A stretch of 64,000 nt of DNA from Methylobacterium sp. AMS5. GTDB taxonomy: Bacteria > Pseudomonadota > Alphaproteobacteria > Rhizobiales > Beijerinckiaceae. A model generated the notes under the pieces. It was not told the origin of the DNA and did not search any database. It saw only the letters and a program-made list of their open reading frames with translations. This document shows, one piece after another, positions 26,846 through 35,487 of the stretch (its first letter is position 1; the number at the start of each line of letters is the position of its first letter). The position numbers were made by a program, and so were the translations under genes. The DNA lies in NCBI RefSeq assembly GCF_001542815.1, contig NZ_CP006992.1:5089501-5153500 (forward strand), read 5' to 3'.

Positions 26846-28549
26846 ATGTCCCAGAGCCCAGACGCCGCCCTCCCCACCCGAAGCCGCGGGCGGAACGCCG
26901 CCCAGGCGCTCGTGGATCAGCTCGTGGCCAACGGCGTCACCCACGTCTTCGCGGTGCCGGGCGAGAGTTACCTGCCGGTGCTCGATGCGCTCTACGAATC
27001 GGGCATCGCGCTCACCGTCTGCCGCCAGGAGGGCGGCGCGGCGATGATGGCGGAGGCCCACGGCAAGGCGACGGGGCGGCCCGGCATCTGCTTCGTCACC
27101 CGCGGTCCCGGCGCCACCAACGCCTCGGCCGGCATCCACATCGCCCAGCAGGATTCGACGCCGATGATCCTGTTCGTCGGCCAGATCGAGCGGGGTCTGC
27201 GCGACCGCGAGGCGTGGCAGGAGGTCGATTACCGCGCCGCCTTCGGTCCGATCGCGAAATGGGCCACCGAGATCGAGACCGGCGCGCGGATGCCGGAATA
27301 CGTCGCGCGCGCCTTCCACACCGCCACCGGCGGGCGGCCGGGCCCGGTGGTGATGGCGCTGCCGAAGGACATGCTGAAGGACGCCGCCGAGGGGCCGCTG
27401 GCTCCGCCCTTCGCCGCCATCGAGGCCGCACCCGGCACGGAGGATCTGGAGCGCCTCGCCGCCCTGCTGGCGGAGGCCAAAAATCCCTTCCTGGTGCTCG
27501 GCGGCAGCCGCTGGACCGAGCAGGCCTATGCCGACATCCGCCGCTTTGTCGAAACCTTCGATCTGCCGGTGGCCACGAGCTACCGCCGCCTGCCGCTGTT
27601 CGACCCGCTGCACCCGAACTACGCGGGCGATCTCGGGCTTGCCGCCAACCCGAAGCTGGTGGCGCGGGCCAAGGCCGCCGACCTGATGATCGTACTGGGT
27701 GGCCGCCTCGGCGAAGTGGCGAGCCAGACCTATTCGCTCCTCGACATCCCGGCACCCCGCACCCGGCTCGTCCACATCCATCCCGGAGCGGAGGAACTCG
27801 GCCGGGTCTACGTTCCGCATCTCGGCATCACCGCCGCGCCGGCCCGGATGGCGGCGGCTCTGGCGCGGCTCGATGCGCCGGCCTCCGTTCCGTGGGCGGC
27901 CGAGACCCGTGCGGCCCATGACGAATATCTGGCGTGGTCGCAGACCCCGACGCCGCAGCCCGGCCCGGTCAATCTCGGGCAGGTGATGGTGCATTTGCGC
28001 GAGGCGCTGCCGGAGGATGCGATCCTGTGCAACGGCGCGGGCAACTACGCCGCCTGGATCCACCGCTTCTACCGCTTCCGCCGCCTTGCCACCCACTTGG
28101 CGCCGACCTCCGGCTCGATGGGCTACGGCGTGCCGGCGGCTGTGGCGATGAAGCGGGTCTTTCCCGACCGCACGGTGATCTCGGTCAACGGCGACGGCGA
28201 CTTCCTGATGAACGGCCAGGAATTCGCGACCGCCGTGCAGTACGGCCTGAACATCGTCTGCATCGTCGCCGACAATGCGAGCTACGGCACGATCCGTATG
28301 CATCAGGAGCGCGATTTTCCGGGCCGTGTTCTCGCCACCGATCTCGTGAACCCGGATTTTGCCGCCTACGCCCGCGCTTTCGGCGGTGCCGGCTTCACCG
28401 TGGAACGGACCGAGGATTTCCCGGCGGCGTTGGAGGAGGCCTTGGCGGCGCAGCGCCCGGCGATCATCCACGTCAAGTTTTCCGTCGATGCGATCACGCC
28501 GGGCATGAGTCTCACGGCGATCCGCGAGAAGGCGCTGGCGGGCAATTGA
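26846..28549 (+). CDS. Thiamine diphosphate-dependent enzyme (acetolactate synthase-like)
   Basis: A 567-residue three-domain ThDP enzyme: the PYR domain has catalytic Glu62 in the CRQEGGAA stretch, followed by the GPGATNASAGI block. A central domain carries LGGSRW. The PP domain has GDGDFLMNGQEFATA from residue 449, binding Mg and diphosphate. The length and domain order match acetolactate synthase, benzoylformate decarboxylase and sulfoacetaldehyde acetyltransferase relatives; FAD-binding residues are not obvious. The start is ATG 26846; the roughly 300 bases before it are a divergent promoter region shared with the flavin reductase. It may carboligate or decarboxylate an oxo acid for this cluster, but substrate is unresolved. 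Confidence 0.87.
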   Translation: MSQSPDAALPTRSRGRNAAQALVDQLVANGVTHVFAVPGESYLPVLDALYESGIALTVCRQEGGAAMMAEAHGKATGRPGICFVTRGPGATNASAGIHIAQQDSTPMILFVGQIERGLRDREAWQEVDYRAAFGPIAKWATEIETGARMPEYVARAFHTATGGRPGPVVMALPKDMLKDAAEGPLAPPFAAIEAAPGTEDLERLAALLAEAKNPFLVLGGSRWTEQAYADIRRFVETFDLPVATSYRRLPLFDPLHPNYAGDLGLAANPKLVARAKAADLMIVLGGRLGEVASQTYSLLDIPAPRTRLVHIHPGAEELGRVYVPHLGITAAPARMAAALARLDAPASVPWAAETRAAHDEYLAWSQTPTPQPGPVNLGQVMVHLREALPEDAILCNGAGNYAAWIHRFYRFRRLATHLAPTSGSMGYGVPAAVAMKRVFPDRTVISVNGDGDFLMNGQEFATAVQYGLNIVCIVADNASYGTIRMHQERDFPGRVLATDLVNPDFAAYARAFGGAGFTVERTEDFPAALEEALAAQRPAIIHVKFSVDAITPGMSLTAIREKALAGN

Positions 28550-28841
28550 AAAAAGGGACTATCTTCGTATCGGGGACGGTTTTGGCAGATTCATTTCCCA
28601 CGTAGGGGGCACGAGGGTTCGGGCGGTGGGTTTTGTGGTTTGAAATCCGACTTCGGATGCCCGGTCGCGTGGTCTGAAGCGGGTGCGGTGAGTGCCCGCC
28701 GGGGGGCGCCTGGAATATCGAAGCCGCTCCCAAGACCGTTCGGGCGAGGTATGCGAGACTCAAGCACGGCCGTTCGGCCCCGGCCGCGAACTAAAATTCG
28801 TTTCGTCGCGTTCCTAGCGGCTGATGAGGAGACGACCCGAC

Positions 28842-29165
28842 ATGAAGGCGATCTATGCAGTGGCGGCCGTGGGCCTGGGCTTGATGGGTTCCATCGCCTC
28901 AGTCTCGGCCCAGCCTTATGGCAGCCGTGACTATGGCTACGAAGAACGCGGCCGAGGCTATGGTGGCCGCGGTGGCGAGTACGAGGAGCGCGGCCGTGGC
29001 TATGGAGACCGTGGCTATGGCCGGCGTGATTACGGCTTCGATGAGCGCGAGTATCTGCGCTGCAATCCCGACGTGCTCCGCGCGGTCAGGCGGGGCCAGA
29101 TGGAATCCGGAGCCGTGCACTACCAGACCTTCGGTCGCCGTGAGCGCAGACGTCTGAGCTGCTGA
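28842..29165 (+). CDS. Small secreted Gly/Tyr/Arg-rich protein
   Basis: A 107-residue protein with a signal peptide (MKAIYAVAAVGLGLMGSIASVSA, cleavage after SVSA) and a low-complexity middle of repeated YEERGRGYG and RGYGRRDYG units. The C-terminus reads YLRCNPDVLRAVRRGQ, then HYQTFGRRERR. That tail resembles the NPDV...HYxxFGxxEGR motif found in various surface and calcium-binding repeat proteins (from memory). GAGGAG precedes the ATG. It has a separate 290-base upstream region. Function unknown; the strong positive charge suggests binding to acidic polymers or nucleic acid (inference). Confidence 0.75.
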   Translation: MKAIYAVAAVGLGLMGSIASVSAQPYGSRDYGYEERGRGYGGRGGEYEERGRGYGDRGYGRRDYGFDEREYLRCNPDVLRAVRRGQMESGAVHYQTFGRRERRRLSC

Positions 29166-29209
29166 CCGGGATTAGCCTGTGGCGGCTGCAAGGCTTGAAC
29201 TTTGTACCG

Positions 29210-30091
29210 CTACGACAAACGCCCGTGCGCGAAATCCCAGTAAAGCTGGCGTGCGAGGCGAAACACCGGCCCTGGCTCGAAACGCACATCATCGAGCCCG
29301 GTGACCGGGGCGACCTTGGCGAAGTTGCCGGCGGTGAAGACCTCGTCGGCGCTCAAGAAGTCTTCGTAGCGCAGCGTCTTCTCCACCACCGTGACGCCGG
29401 CCCCGCGCAGCAGTGTGAGAACGCGGGCGCGGGTGATGCCGGCGAGGAACGTCCCGTTCGGGACCGGCGTGTAGACCACCCCGTCCCGGACGAAGAACGC
29501 ATTGGCGTTGGCGAATTCGGCGACGTTGCCGAGCCCGTCGAGCATCAGGCAATTGCCGAAGCCGCGCGACAGCGCCTCGGTCAGCGCCCGCGCCCCATTG
29601 GGGTAGAGGCAGCCCGCCTTGGCATCGACGGGGGCGACCTCGATCGACGGGCGGCGGAAGGGCGAGAGCGTCGCCTTGACGCCTGACGGCAGCGGCATCG
29701 GCGCCGTGTAGAGCGACAGGCACCAGTTGGTCGAGGCGGGATCGAAGCGCACACCGCCGGCGAAGCCGCTCTCGGCCCAGTACATCGGCCGGATGTAGAG
29801 TTCGGCGTCGGCCGAAAAGCGCGTCAGCCCCGCGGCGACGAGGCAGGCCCATTCCTCGACCGCGACCTTCGGCGTGAGCCCGAGGGCCGTGGCCGAGCGG
29901 TTGACCCGGGCGAGGTGCAGGTCGAGGTCGGGCGTGACGCCCTCGAAGGCGCGGGCGCCGTCGAACACCGTCGAGCCGAGCCACGCGCCGTGGGTGCGCG
30001 GTCCCATGATCCGGACGTTGCCGGGGTGCCACGCGCCCTCGAAGAAGGTCCAAGTGTCGGGGGGCGAGGTGTCGTGATCGGGAGTCGTCAT
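29210..30091 (-). CDS. Class IV PLP aminotransferase (branched-chain/D-amino acid type)
   Basis: A 293-residue fold-type IV aminotransferase. The small domain carries FDGARAFEG; the PLP lysine lies in DAKAG, followed by the GNVAEFANANAFFV block that binds the cofactor phosphate region, and LAGITRARVLTLL near the C-terminus. It interconverts an amino and an oxo acid with glutamate or another donor; BCAT, D-amino acid transaminase and ADC lyase belong here. The loop after the lysine (CLYPNG) departs from the BCAT consensus, so substrate may differ. The ATG is 30091; an upstream start at 30127 is unlikely. It follows the cupin gene with a 174-base gap that contains a repeated hairpin. Confidence 0.9.
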   Translation of the reverse strand: MTTPDHDTSPPDTWTFFEGAWHPGNVRIMGPRTHGAWLGSTVFDGARAFEGVTPDLDLHLARVNRSATALGLTPKVAVEEWACLVAAGLTRFSADAELYIRPMYWAESGFAGGVRFDPASTNWCLSLYTAPMPLPSGVKATLSPFRRPSIEVAPVDAKAGCLYPNGARALTEALSRGFGNCLMLDGLGNVAEFANANAFFVRDGVVYTPVPNGTFLAGITRARVLTLLRGAGVTVVEKTLRYEDFLSADEVFTAGNFAKVAPVTGLDDVRFEPGPVFRLARQLYWDFAHGRLS

Positions 30092-30154
30092 CGCGGCCGA
30101 GCCTCCGGGATGTGCTGAACAGGCCATCGCTCGAAGAGCGATTGCACCGCCAGC

Positions 30155-30183
30155 CGGGCGCGAAGAGCGCCCCGTGGAGCGGG
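30155..30183. repeat. Intercistronic hairpin repeat, copy 2
   Basis: Same 29-base element as 24192-24220 with one C-to-T change, in the same orientation, between the cupin and aminotransferase genes. Confidence 0.7.
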
Positions 30184-30265
30184 TTCGGGAGGACGCTCCG
30201 TCCTTCCGAATACAGAGCGAAACGAAAGCCGGGGTCGCGGAGGCGCCCCCCGGCGCTCGATACGA

Positions 30266-30715
30266 TCAGGCGGCTTCGAGCTGTCCGCCGGAGCCGGAGC
30301 GACGGCTCAGCATCCGCCTGGCCTTGCCGGCGGCGCGTAGGGCGAGTGCCACGACCTTCGGCTGCGTCTTCCGGCAGAAGGCGACCTTCCGCACGTAGCT
30401 CTCGACATGCCAATGGCAGACCGCGCCGCGGGGGATGAACAGCACGTCGCCGGCCCGGAAGGTCTTGGCCGGGGAGAGGCCGTCGCTGATCGTGGCCGAG
30501 CCGTCGATGAAGTGGATCGTCTCGTCGATATCGTAGTGCCACTCGAACCGGCCGGCGGTGCAGTCCCAGACCATGGTCCAGGCCATGCCGTCGGCGCTGC
30601 GCGAGAGCATGGTGTTGCGGGCCACCGGCTGTCCCTCACGGATCCAGCTCGGCTCGATCGGCGCGGCGCGCAGCTCACCCGAGGTGACGGACGGAATCAT
30701 CGCTGTGGTCGACAC
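30266..30715 (-). CDS. Cupin-domain protein (DUF861-like)
   Basis: A 149-residue single cupin. Motif 1 reads EWHYDIDETIHFIDG and motif 2 is GDVLFIPRGAVCHWHV, giving a His/Asp/Glu/His set able to hold a metal ion. The C-terminus is basic (ARRMLSRRS). Cupins of this type include EutQ and (S)-ureidoglycine aminohydrolase-like proteins and many of unknown function. It may be an isomerase, dioxygenase or sensor for the cluster. The same cupin fold occurs fused to synthetase-like domains in hydrazine-forming biosynthesis, but those are MetRS-type, so I only note the parallel. It starts the short minus-strand pair with the aminotransferase. Confidence 0.8.
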   Translation of the reverse strand: MSTTAMIPSVTSGELRAAPIEPSWIREGQPVARNTMLSRSADGMAWTMVWDCTAGRFEWHYDIDETIHFIDGSATISDGLSPAKTFRAGDVLFIPRGAVCHWHVESYVRKVAFCRKTQPKVVALALRAAGKARRMLSRRSGSGGQLEAA

Positions 30716-31193
30716 GGCATCCTCGCTGAAGCGCTCTCCGCCGAAGCGGGGCGCCGGCTCGGCGCACGAGAACGCGTTGATGACAAAGGGAGCGGGCGTT
30801 CGGGACCATTCCGGAAGCGCCGAGCTTATCGGAAATCACGGCTCCGATCGTAAGACAAGTCGATTGTGGGGTTATGACTAACGTGAGGTCCGGCGAAGAC
30901 TGTCGAGTTTCAGCCTATCTGGCGTTGTACAAAGACTAGGGTCGATCTGGCACGCCTGCCCCGTTTCGAGACAGGGGCCACGCGACAGAGATGTGCCGGG
31001 AACGACGGAGCCGTGCGGCCGGCGCGGACGTGCGCGGGGCGATTTCCCCGTCATCGATGTCGTCAATCAAGACTTGTCGAAGGTCCGCGTCCACAAAGTC
31101 TCGCAAGCGATCATCCCGTTCCGGTACGGCAAAGTCTGGTCCAAGCCTTGCGCTCAAGGCCACAACTCCGCGGTTTCGGGACGGCTTCACGAC
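30716..31193. other. Divergent intergenic region, about 480 bases
   Basis: Separates the cupin from the MetY-like gene and must hold both promoters. I compared it by eye with SAM-II and related methionine riboswitches, which often precede met genes in alphaproteobacteria, and found no convincing match. Open frames extending the MetY-like gene upstream lack conservation. Confidence 0.5.
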
Positions 31194-32486
31194 ATGCGCA
31201 GCGAAACGATCGCCCTTCATGCCGGCTTCGACCACGATCCGGCCACGCACGCGGTCGCTGTGCCGATCTATCAGAGCGTTGCCTATGCCTTCGACAGCGC
31301 CGACCACGGCGCTGCCCTGTTCAACCTGGAGGAAGAGGGGTTCCGCTACAGCCGGATCGCCAACCCCACCGTGGCGGTGCTGGAGCGGCGCGTGGCGGAA
31401 CTGGAGGGCGGCCATTCGGCGCTCGCCGTCGCCTCGGGGCAGGCGGCGCTGCACTATGCCATCGCCACGCTGGCGGATCACGGCGGCAACATCGTCGCGG
31501 TGCCCCAGCTCTACGGCACGACGCACACGCTGCTCGCCCACGTCCTGCCGCGCCAGGGCATCACCTGCCGCTTCGCCGCGAGCGATCGGGCCGAGGATAT
31601 CGCGGCGCTGATCGATGGCGAGACCCGCGCCGTCTACTGCGAGTCGATCGGCAACCCGGCCGGCAACATCTGCGATATCGCGGCGCTGGCGGCCGTGGCC
31701 CACGCCCACGGCGTGCCGCTCGTGGTCGACAACACCGTGCCGACCCCGATCCTGATGCGGCCGATCGATTACGGGGCCGACATCGTCATCGCCTCGCTCA
31801 CCAAGTTCATGGGCGGCCACGGCACCACGCTCGGCGGCATCATCGTCGATTCCGGGCGCTTCGACTGGAAGGCGCAGGCTGACCGCTTCCCGATGTTCAC
31901 GCGGCCGGACGTTTCCTATCACGGCCTCGTCTACGCCGACCATTTCGGTCCCGGCGCCTTCGCCGCACGGGCGCGCAGCGTCTACCAGCGCACCACCGGC
32001 GCCGTGCTGCCGGCGATGTCGGCCTTCCTGCTGCTGCAGGGCATCGAGACGGTGGCGCTGCGGGTCGAGCGCCATGTCGCGAATGCGCGAAAGGTCGCCG
32101 AGCACCTGCGGGCGCACCCCCAGATCGCCTGGGTGAACTATGCCGGGTTCGAGGACAGCCCGAACCATCCGATGGCGCGCAAATATCTGAAGGGCGAGGG
32201 CTCCTCGCTCCTGACCTTCGGCGTTGCGGGCGGATTCGAGGGCGGCAAGACGTTCTACGACGCGCTGAAGCTGGTGAAGCGCCTCGTCAACATCGGCGAC
32301 GCCAAGTCGCTCGCCTGCCATCCGGCCTCGACCACGCACCGGCAGATGACCCCCGACGAGCAGCGGGTCGCGGGCGTGCTGCCGGAGACGATCCGGCTCA
32401 GCGTCGGCATCGAGCATATCGACGACATCCTCGAAGACCTCGACCAGGCGCTCGCCGCCGTGGCCCCCGCCGCACTTGCGGCCTGA
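31194..32486 (+). CDS. metY: O-acetyl(succinyl)homoserine sulfhydrylase, MetY-like
   Basis: A 430-residue Cys/Met-metabolism PLP enzyme. The start MRSETIALHAGFDHDP is the canonical N-terminus of this family, the PLP lysine is Lys204 in SLTKFMGGHG, and ASGQAA and the NIGDAKSLACHP substrate block are intact. It replaces the acyl group of an activated homoserine with sulfide, giving homocysteine. The gene immediately downstream is a MetA-type homoserine acyltransferase, so the pair would make homocysteine directly from homoserine. In-frame sequence upstream of 31194 has no family similarity and is not used. Gamma-replacement with other nucleophiles cannot be excluded. Confidence 0.93.
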   Translation: MRSETIALHAGFDHDPATHAVAVPIYQSVAYAFDSADHGAALFNLEEEGFRYSRIANPTVAVLERRVAELEGGHSALAVASGQAALHYAIATLADHGGNIVAVPQLYGTTHTLLAHVLPRQGITCRFAASDRAEDIAALIDGETRAVYCESIGNPAGNICDIAALAAVAHAHGVPLVVDNTVPTPILMRPIDYGADIVIASLTKFMGGHGTTLGGIIVDSGRFDWKAQADRFPMFTRPDVSYHGLVYADHFGPGAFAARARSVYQRTTGAVLPAMSAFLLLQGIETVALRVERHVANARKVAEHLRAHPQIAWVNYAGFEDSPNHPMARKYLKGEGSSLLTFGVAGGFEGGKTFYDALKLVKRLVNIGDAKSLACHPASTTHRQMTPDEQRVAGVLPETIRLSVGIEHIDDILEDLDQALAAVAPAALAA

Positions 32487-32520
32487 ACCCTTCCCCAACG
32501 CTTTTCGGAGGAGACCCGCC

Positions 32521-33516
32521 ATGCTGGACCACGGCACCCCGATCCGATCCGTGAGCCTGTCCGCGGCGGAGCTGGATCTCGGTGCGCGCGGCGGCGTCGC
32601 GTGGCCCGAGCCGGCGCAGCCGAGGCTTCGCGTCGGCCTCCTCAACAACATGCCCGACAGCGCCCTGGTGCAGACGGAGCGGCAGTTCCGGCGCCTGATC
32701 GGCCCAGGGGTCGAGCTGCGTCTGTTCAGCCTCGATACGGTCCCGCGCGGTCCCCTCGCCCGCGCCCATCTCGAGCGCTTCTACGAGGCGCAAGAGGCGT
32801 TGGCCGAAGCCGGGCTCGATGCCCTCGTCGTCACCGGCGCCGAGCCGAAGGCCAAGCGTCTGGCCGACGAGCCCTTCTTCCCGGCGCTCGCGGCGGTGGT
32901 GGAGTGGGCGGATGCGAGCGGCGTCCCGACCCTGTTCTCGTGTCTGGCCGCGCATGCGGCCGTGCTGCACCTCGATGGCATCGAGCGCCGGCCTCTGCCG
33001 ACCAAGCATTCCGGCGTCTATGCCTGCACGGCGGTCGCCCACCATCCGTTGCTCGCGGGATTGCCGCCGAGCGTGCCGGTGCCGCATTCGCGCTGGAACG
33101 ACCTGCCCGAACAGGCGCTGACGGCCCGCGGCTACCGCGTTCTGCGGCGCTCCGAACAGGTCGGGGTCGATCTGTTCGTCCGTGAGCGCGGTGCCCCGAT
33201 GGTCTTCCTTCAGGGCCATCCGGAATATGACGGCGATACGCTCGCCCGCGAGTACCGCCGGGACATCGGCCGCTTCCTCGATGGCGAGCGGGACCAAGCT
33301 CCGGCGCTGCCCGAGAATTACTACGCCGACGAGGCCGTCCTGCGTTTCGACGCCTTTGCCGCGGTGGCACGGGCCTATCGCTCGCCGGCCCTGCATGCCG
33401 ACTTTCCGACCATGGCCGAGACCCCGCCCCGTCCGGCCGATTGGCAGGAGGCTGCCGCCGGTCTGTTCCGCAACTGGCTCGCGCTGGTCTCGGACCGCGT
33501 TGCGCTCGCCGCGTGA
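32521..33516 (+). CDS. metA: Homoserine O-acyltransferase, MetA (HTS) family
   Basis: A 331-residue glutamine-amidotransferase-like acyltransferase. The N-terminus LNNMPDSALVQTERQF matches the MetA family. The catalytic Cys lies in FSCLAAHAA, where classical enzymes have C-W-G, and the family His in GHPEYD. PHSRWNDL corresponds to PHSRYTEV. It activates homoserine as the O-succinyl or O-acetyl ester. The altered residues next to the Cys mean acyl specificity is unclear. GGAGGAG precedes the ATG at 32521, 34 bases after metY, and the acyl-CoA synthetase follows 11 bases later, so the three are probably one operon. Confidence 0.87.
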   Translation: MLDHGTPIRSVSLSAAELDLGARGGVAWPEPAQPRLRVGLLNNMPDSALVQTERQFRRLIGPGVELRLFSLDTVPRGPLARAHLERFYEAQEALAEAGLDALVVTGAEPKAKRLADEPFFPALAAVVEWADASGVPTLFSCLAAHAAVLHLDGIERRPLPTKHSGVYACTAVAHHPLLAGLPPSVPVPHSRWNDLPEQALTARGYRVLRRSEQVGVDLFVRERGAPMVFLQGHPEYDGDTLAREYRRDIGRFLDGERDQAPALPENYYADEAVLRFDAFAAVARAYRSPALHADFPTMAETPPRPADWQEAAAGLFRNWLALVSDRVALAA

Positions 33517-33527
33517 GAGCGCCCGCG

Positions 33528-35360
33528 ATGGACCAGACTTTCGCCGCGGCGCCCTCCCCCGATCCGCTCGAGGGACGCCCGGAGCCGGACAGCGCGGCCC
33601 CGCCGCCCCGGCCCTCCTCCACGGCCGGCTGGCTCGGGGCCCTGGCCCGCACGGCGCGGATCGACGCGAGCCCGGAGCGCATCTTCCCCCTCGTGCTGGA
33701 CGCCGTCGCCGCCGAACGTCCCCATGCGCCGGCCCTGATCGGCCGGGACGAGACCCTGAGCCATCGGGAACTCGCCGCCCGCCGCAACCGCTACGCCCGC
33801 TGGGCGCTGGCGCGCGGGCTCGCCAAGGGCGACACCGTCGCCCTCTTGATGCGGAACTGCCCGGATTATCTCGCGGTCTGGCTCGGGCTCACCCGCGTCG
33901 GCGTCTGCGTGGCGCTGCTCAACACCCACCTGCGCGGCGCCGGCCTCGCCCATTGCCTTGCGGTCGCCGCCCCCCGCCTCGTGATCGCTGCCGCCGACCT
34001 CGCCGACGGGCTGGACGGGGCCCTGCCCCATCTCGCCGAGCCGCCGGAGATTGTGTGGCAAGGGCCGGACGCAAGCAATTCGCTCGCCGCCGCCTCGGCG
34101 GATTTCGACGAGGCTGCGCTCGGGCCCGACGAGGTGCCCTCCGTCACGCTGCGCGATCCCGCGCTGCTGATCTACACCTCCGGCACGACCGGCCTGCCGA
34201 AGGCCGCGCGGGTGAGCCACCACCGGGTGATGATGTGGACCCATTGGTTCGCCGGGCTGATCGACCCGACGCCTGACGACCGCATGTACGATTGCCTGCC
34301 GCTCTACCACAGCGTCGGCGGCGTGGTGGCGCCGGGCTCGGTGCTGCTCGCCGGGGGCTCGGTGGTGATCCGCGAGAAATTTTCCGCCAGCCGGTTCTGG
34401 GCCGACGTGGCCGAGAGCGGGGCGACCCTGTTCCAGTATATCGGCGAGCTCTGCCGCTACCTCACGCTCGCCGCCCCCGACCCCGCCGAGGGTCGGCACC
34501 GCCTGCGGCTCTGCACCGGCAACGGGATGCGCGCGGACGTCTGGGAGGCGTTCCAGGCGCGCTTCGCGATCCCCCGCATCCTCGAATTCTACGCCGCGAC
34601 CGAGGGCACGCTCTCGCTCTACAACGTCGAGGGCCGGGTCGGCGCCGTGGGGCGCGTGCCCGCCTTCATGGCCCGGCGCTCGCCGGCCCTGATCGTCCGC
34701 CACGACGTCGCCACGGGCCTGCCCGCCCGCGATGCGCGGGGGCGCTGCATCCCGGCCGAATGCGGCGAGGCCGGCGAATTGCTCGGCCGGCTCTCGGAGC
34801 GGGCGGAATACACGTTCGAGGGCTATACCAGCGCCGCGGAGAGTGCGTGCAAGGTGCTGCGCGACGTGATCGAACCCAATGATGCCTGGATGCGCACCGG
34901 CGACCTGATGCGCCGGGACGCGCAGGGCTTCTTCACCTTCGTCGACCGGATCGGCGACACCTTTCGCTGGAAGGGCGAGAACGTGGCCACCACCGAGGTC
35001 GCCGAGGCGCTCCACCGGGTCGCGGGCGTGCGTGAGGCCAACGTCTACGGCGTGTCCGTGCCGGGGGCGGAAGGCCGGGCGGGCATGGCAGCGCTCGCGG
35101 TCGGGCCGGATTTCGACCTCGCGCATCTGCACGCCGAGATGCAGACTCGGCTTCCGGCCTATGCCCGGCCGCTGTTCCTGCGCCTGAGCGACGAACTCGG
35201 TCACACCGAGACCTTCAAGCAGAAGAAGGCCGCGTTGGCCGAGGACGGCTTCGACCCCGCCCGGACCGACGACCCGCTCTACATCGACCGCGATGGCGCC
35301 TACCGTCGGATCAATGCGGCCCTCTACGCGGAGATCGCCGAGAGCAGGCTGCGGCTGTGA
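33528..35360 (+). CDS. Acyl-CoA synthetase, FATP/very-long-chain type
   Basis: A 610-residue AMP-forming ligase: the P-loop IYTSGTTGLPKAARVSHHR starts at residue 215, FYAATEG is the A5 motif, then WMRTGDLM, DRIGDTFRWKGENVATTEV and the C-terminal ETFKQKKAAL lysine region. The last two are characteristic of the FATP/SLC27 branch that activates long-chain or bile-type acids and can couple uptake with activation. A 30-residue Pro-rich N-terminal extension precedes the catalytic core. It follows the MetA-like gene closely, an unusual neighbour for a fatty acid ligase. The substrate could also be a cluster intermediate. Confidence 0.88.
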   Translation: MDQTFAAAPSPDPLEGRPEPDSAAPPPRPSSTAGWLGALARTARIDASPERIFPLVLDAVAAERPHAPALIGRDETLSHRELAARRNRYARWALARGLAKGDTVALLMRNCPDYLAVWLGLTRVGVCVALLNTHLRGAGLAHCLAVAAPRLVIAAADLADGLDGALPHLAEPPEIVWQGPDASNSLAAASADFDEAALGPDEVPSVTLRDPALLIYTSGTTGLPKAARVSHHRVMMWTHWFAGLIDPTPDDRMYDCLPLYHSVGGVVAPGSVLLAGGSVVIREKFSASRFWADVAESGATLFQYIGELCRYLTLAAPDPAEGRHRLRLCTGNGMRADVWEAFQARFAIPRILEFYAATEGTLSLYNVEGRVGAVGRVPAFMARRSPALIVRHDVATGLPARDARGRCIPAECGEAGELLGRLSERAEYTFEGYTSAAESACKVLRDVIEPNDAWMRTGDLMRRDAQGFFTFVDRIGDTFRWKGENVATTEVAEALHRVAGVREANVYGVSVPGAEGRAGMAALAVGPDFDLAHLHAEMQTRLPAYARPLFLRLSDELGHTETFKQKKAALAEDGFDPARTDDPLYIDRDGAYRRINAALYAEIAESRLRL

Positions 35361-35460
35361 CGCGCTGCTGCGCCCTCTCAATCCGGGTTTCGAACGGACA
35401 AGTCCTTTCGCGGGTCCAGGGCAGAGCCCCGGTGAAGGGAAGCCCCGGCGCCCCGCCAAA

Positions 35461-35473
35461 GGGATGATCCCTC
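35461..35473. terminator. Palindrome between convergent genes
   Basis: The perfect inverted repeat AGGGATGATCCCT lies between the acyl-CoA synthetase stop and the end of the oppositely oriented flippase gene, a usual place for a bidirectional terminator. No U-run; assignment from position and symmetry. Confidence 0.4.
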
Positions 35474-35487
35474 TGGGATCGCGCATT

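Noticed and set aside
30716..31193. Possible SAM riboswitch before metY
   Set aside because: No match to SAM-II type stems or pseudoknot sequence found by eye.
35361..35487. tRNA-like sequence around GGGTTTCGAAC
   Set aside because: No cloverleaf can be formed and flanks do not match.
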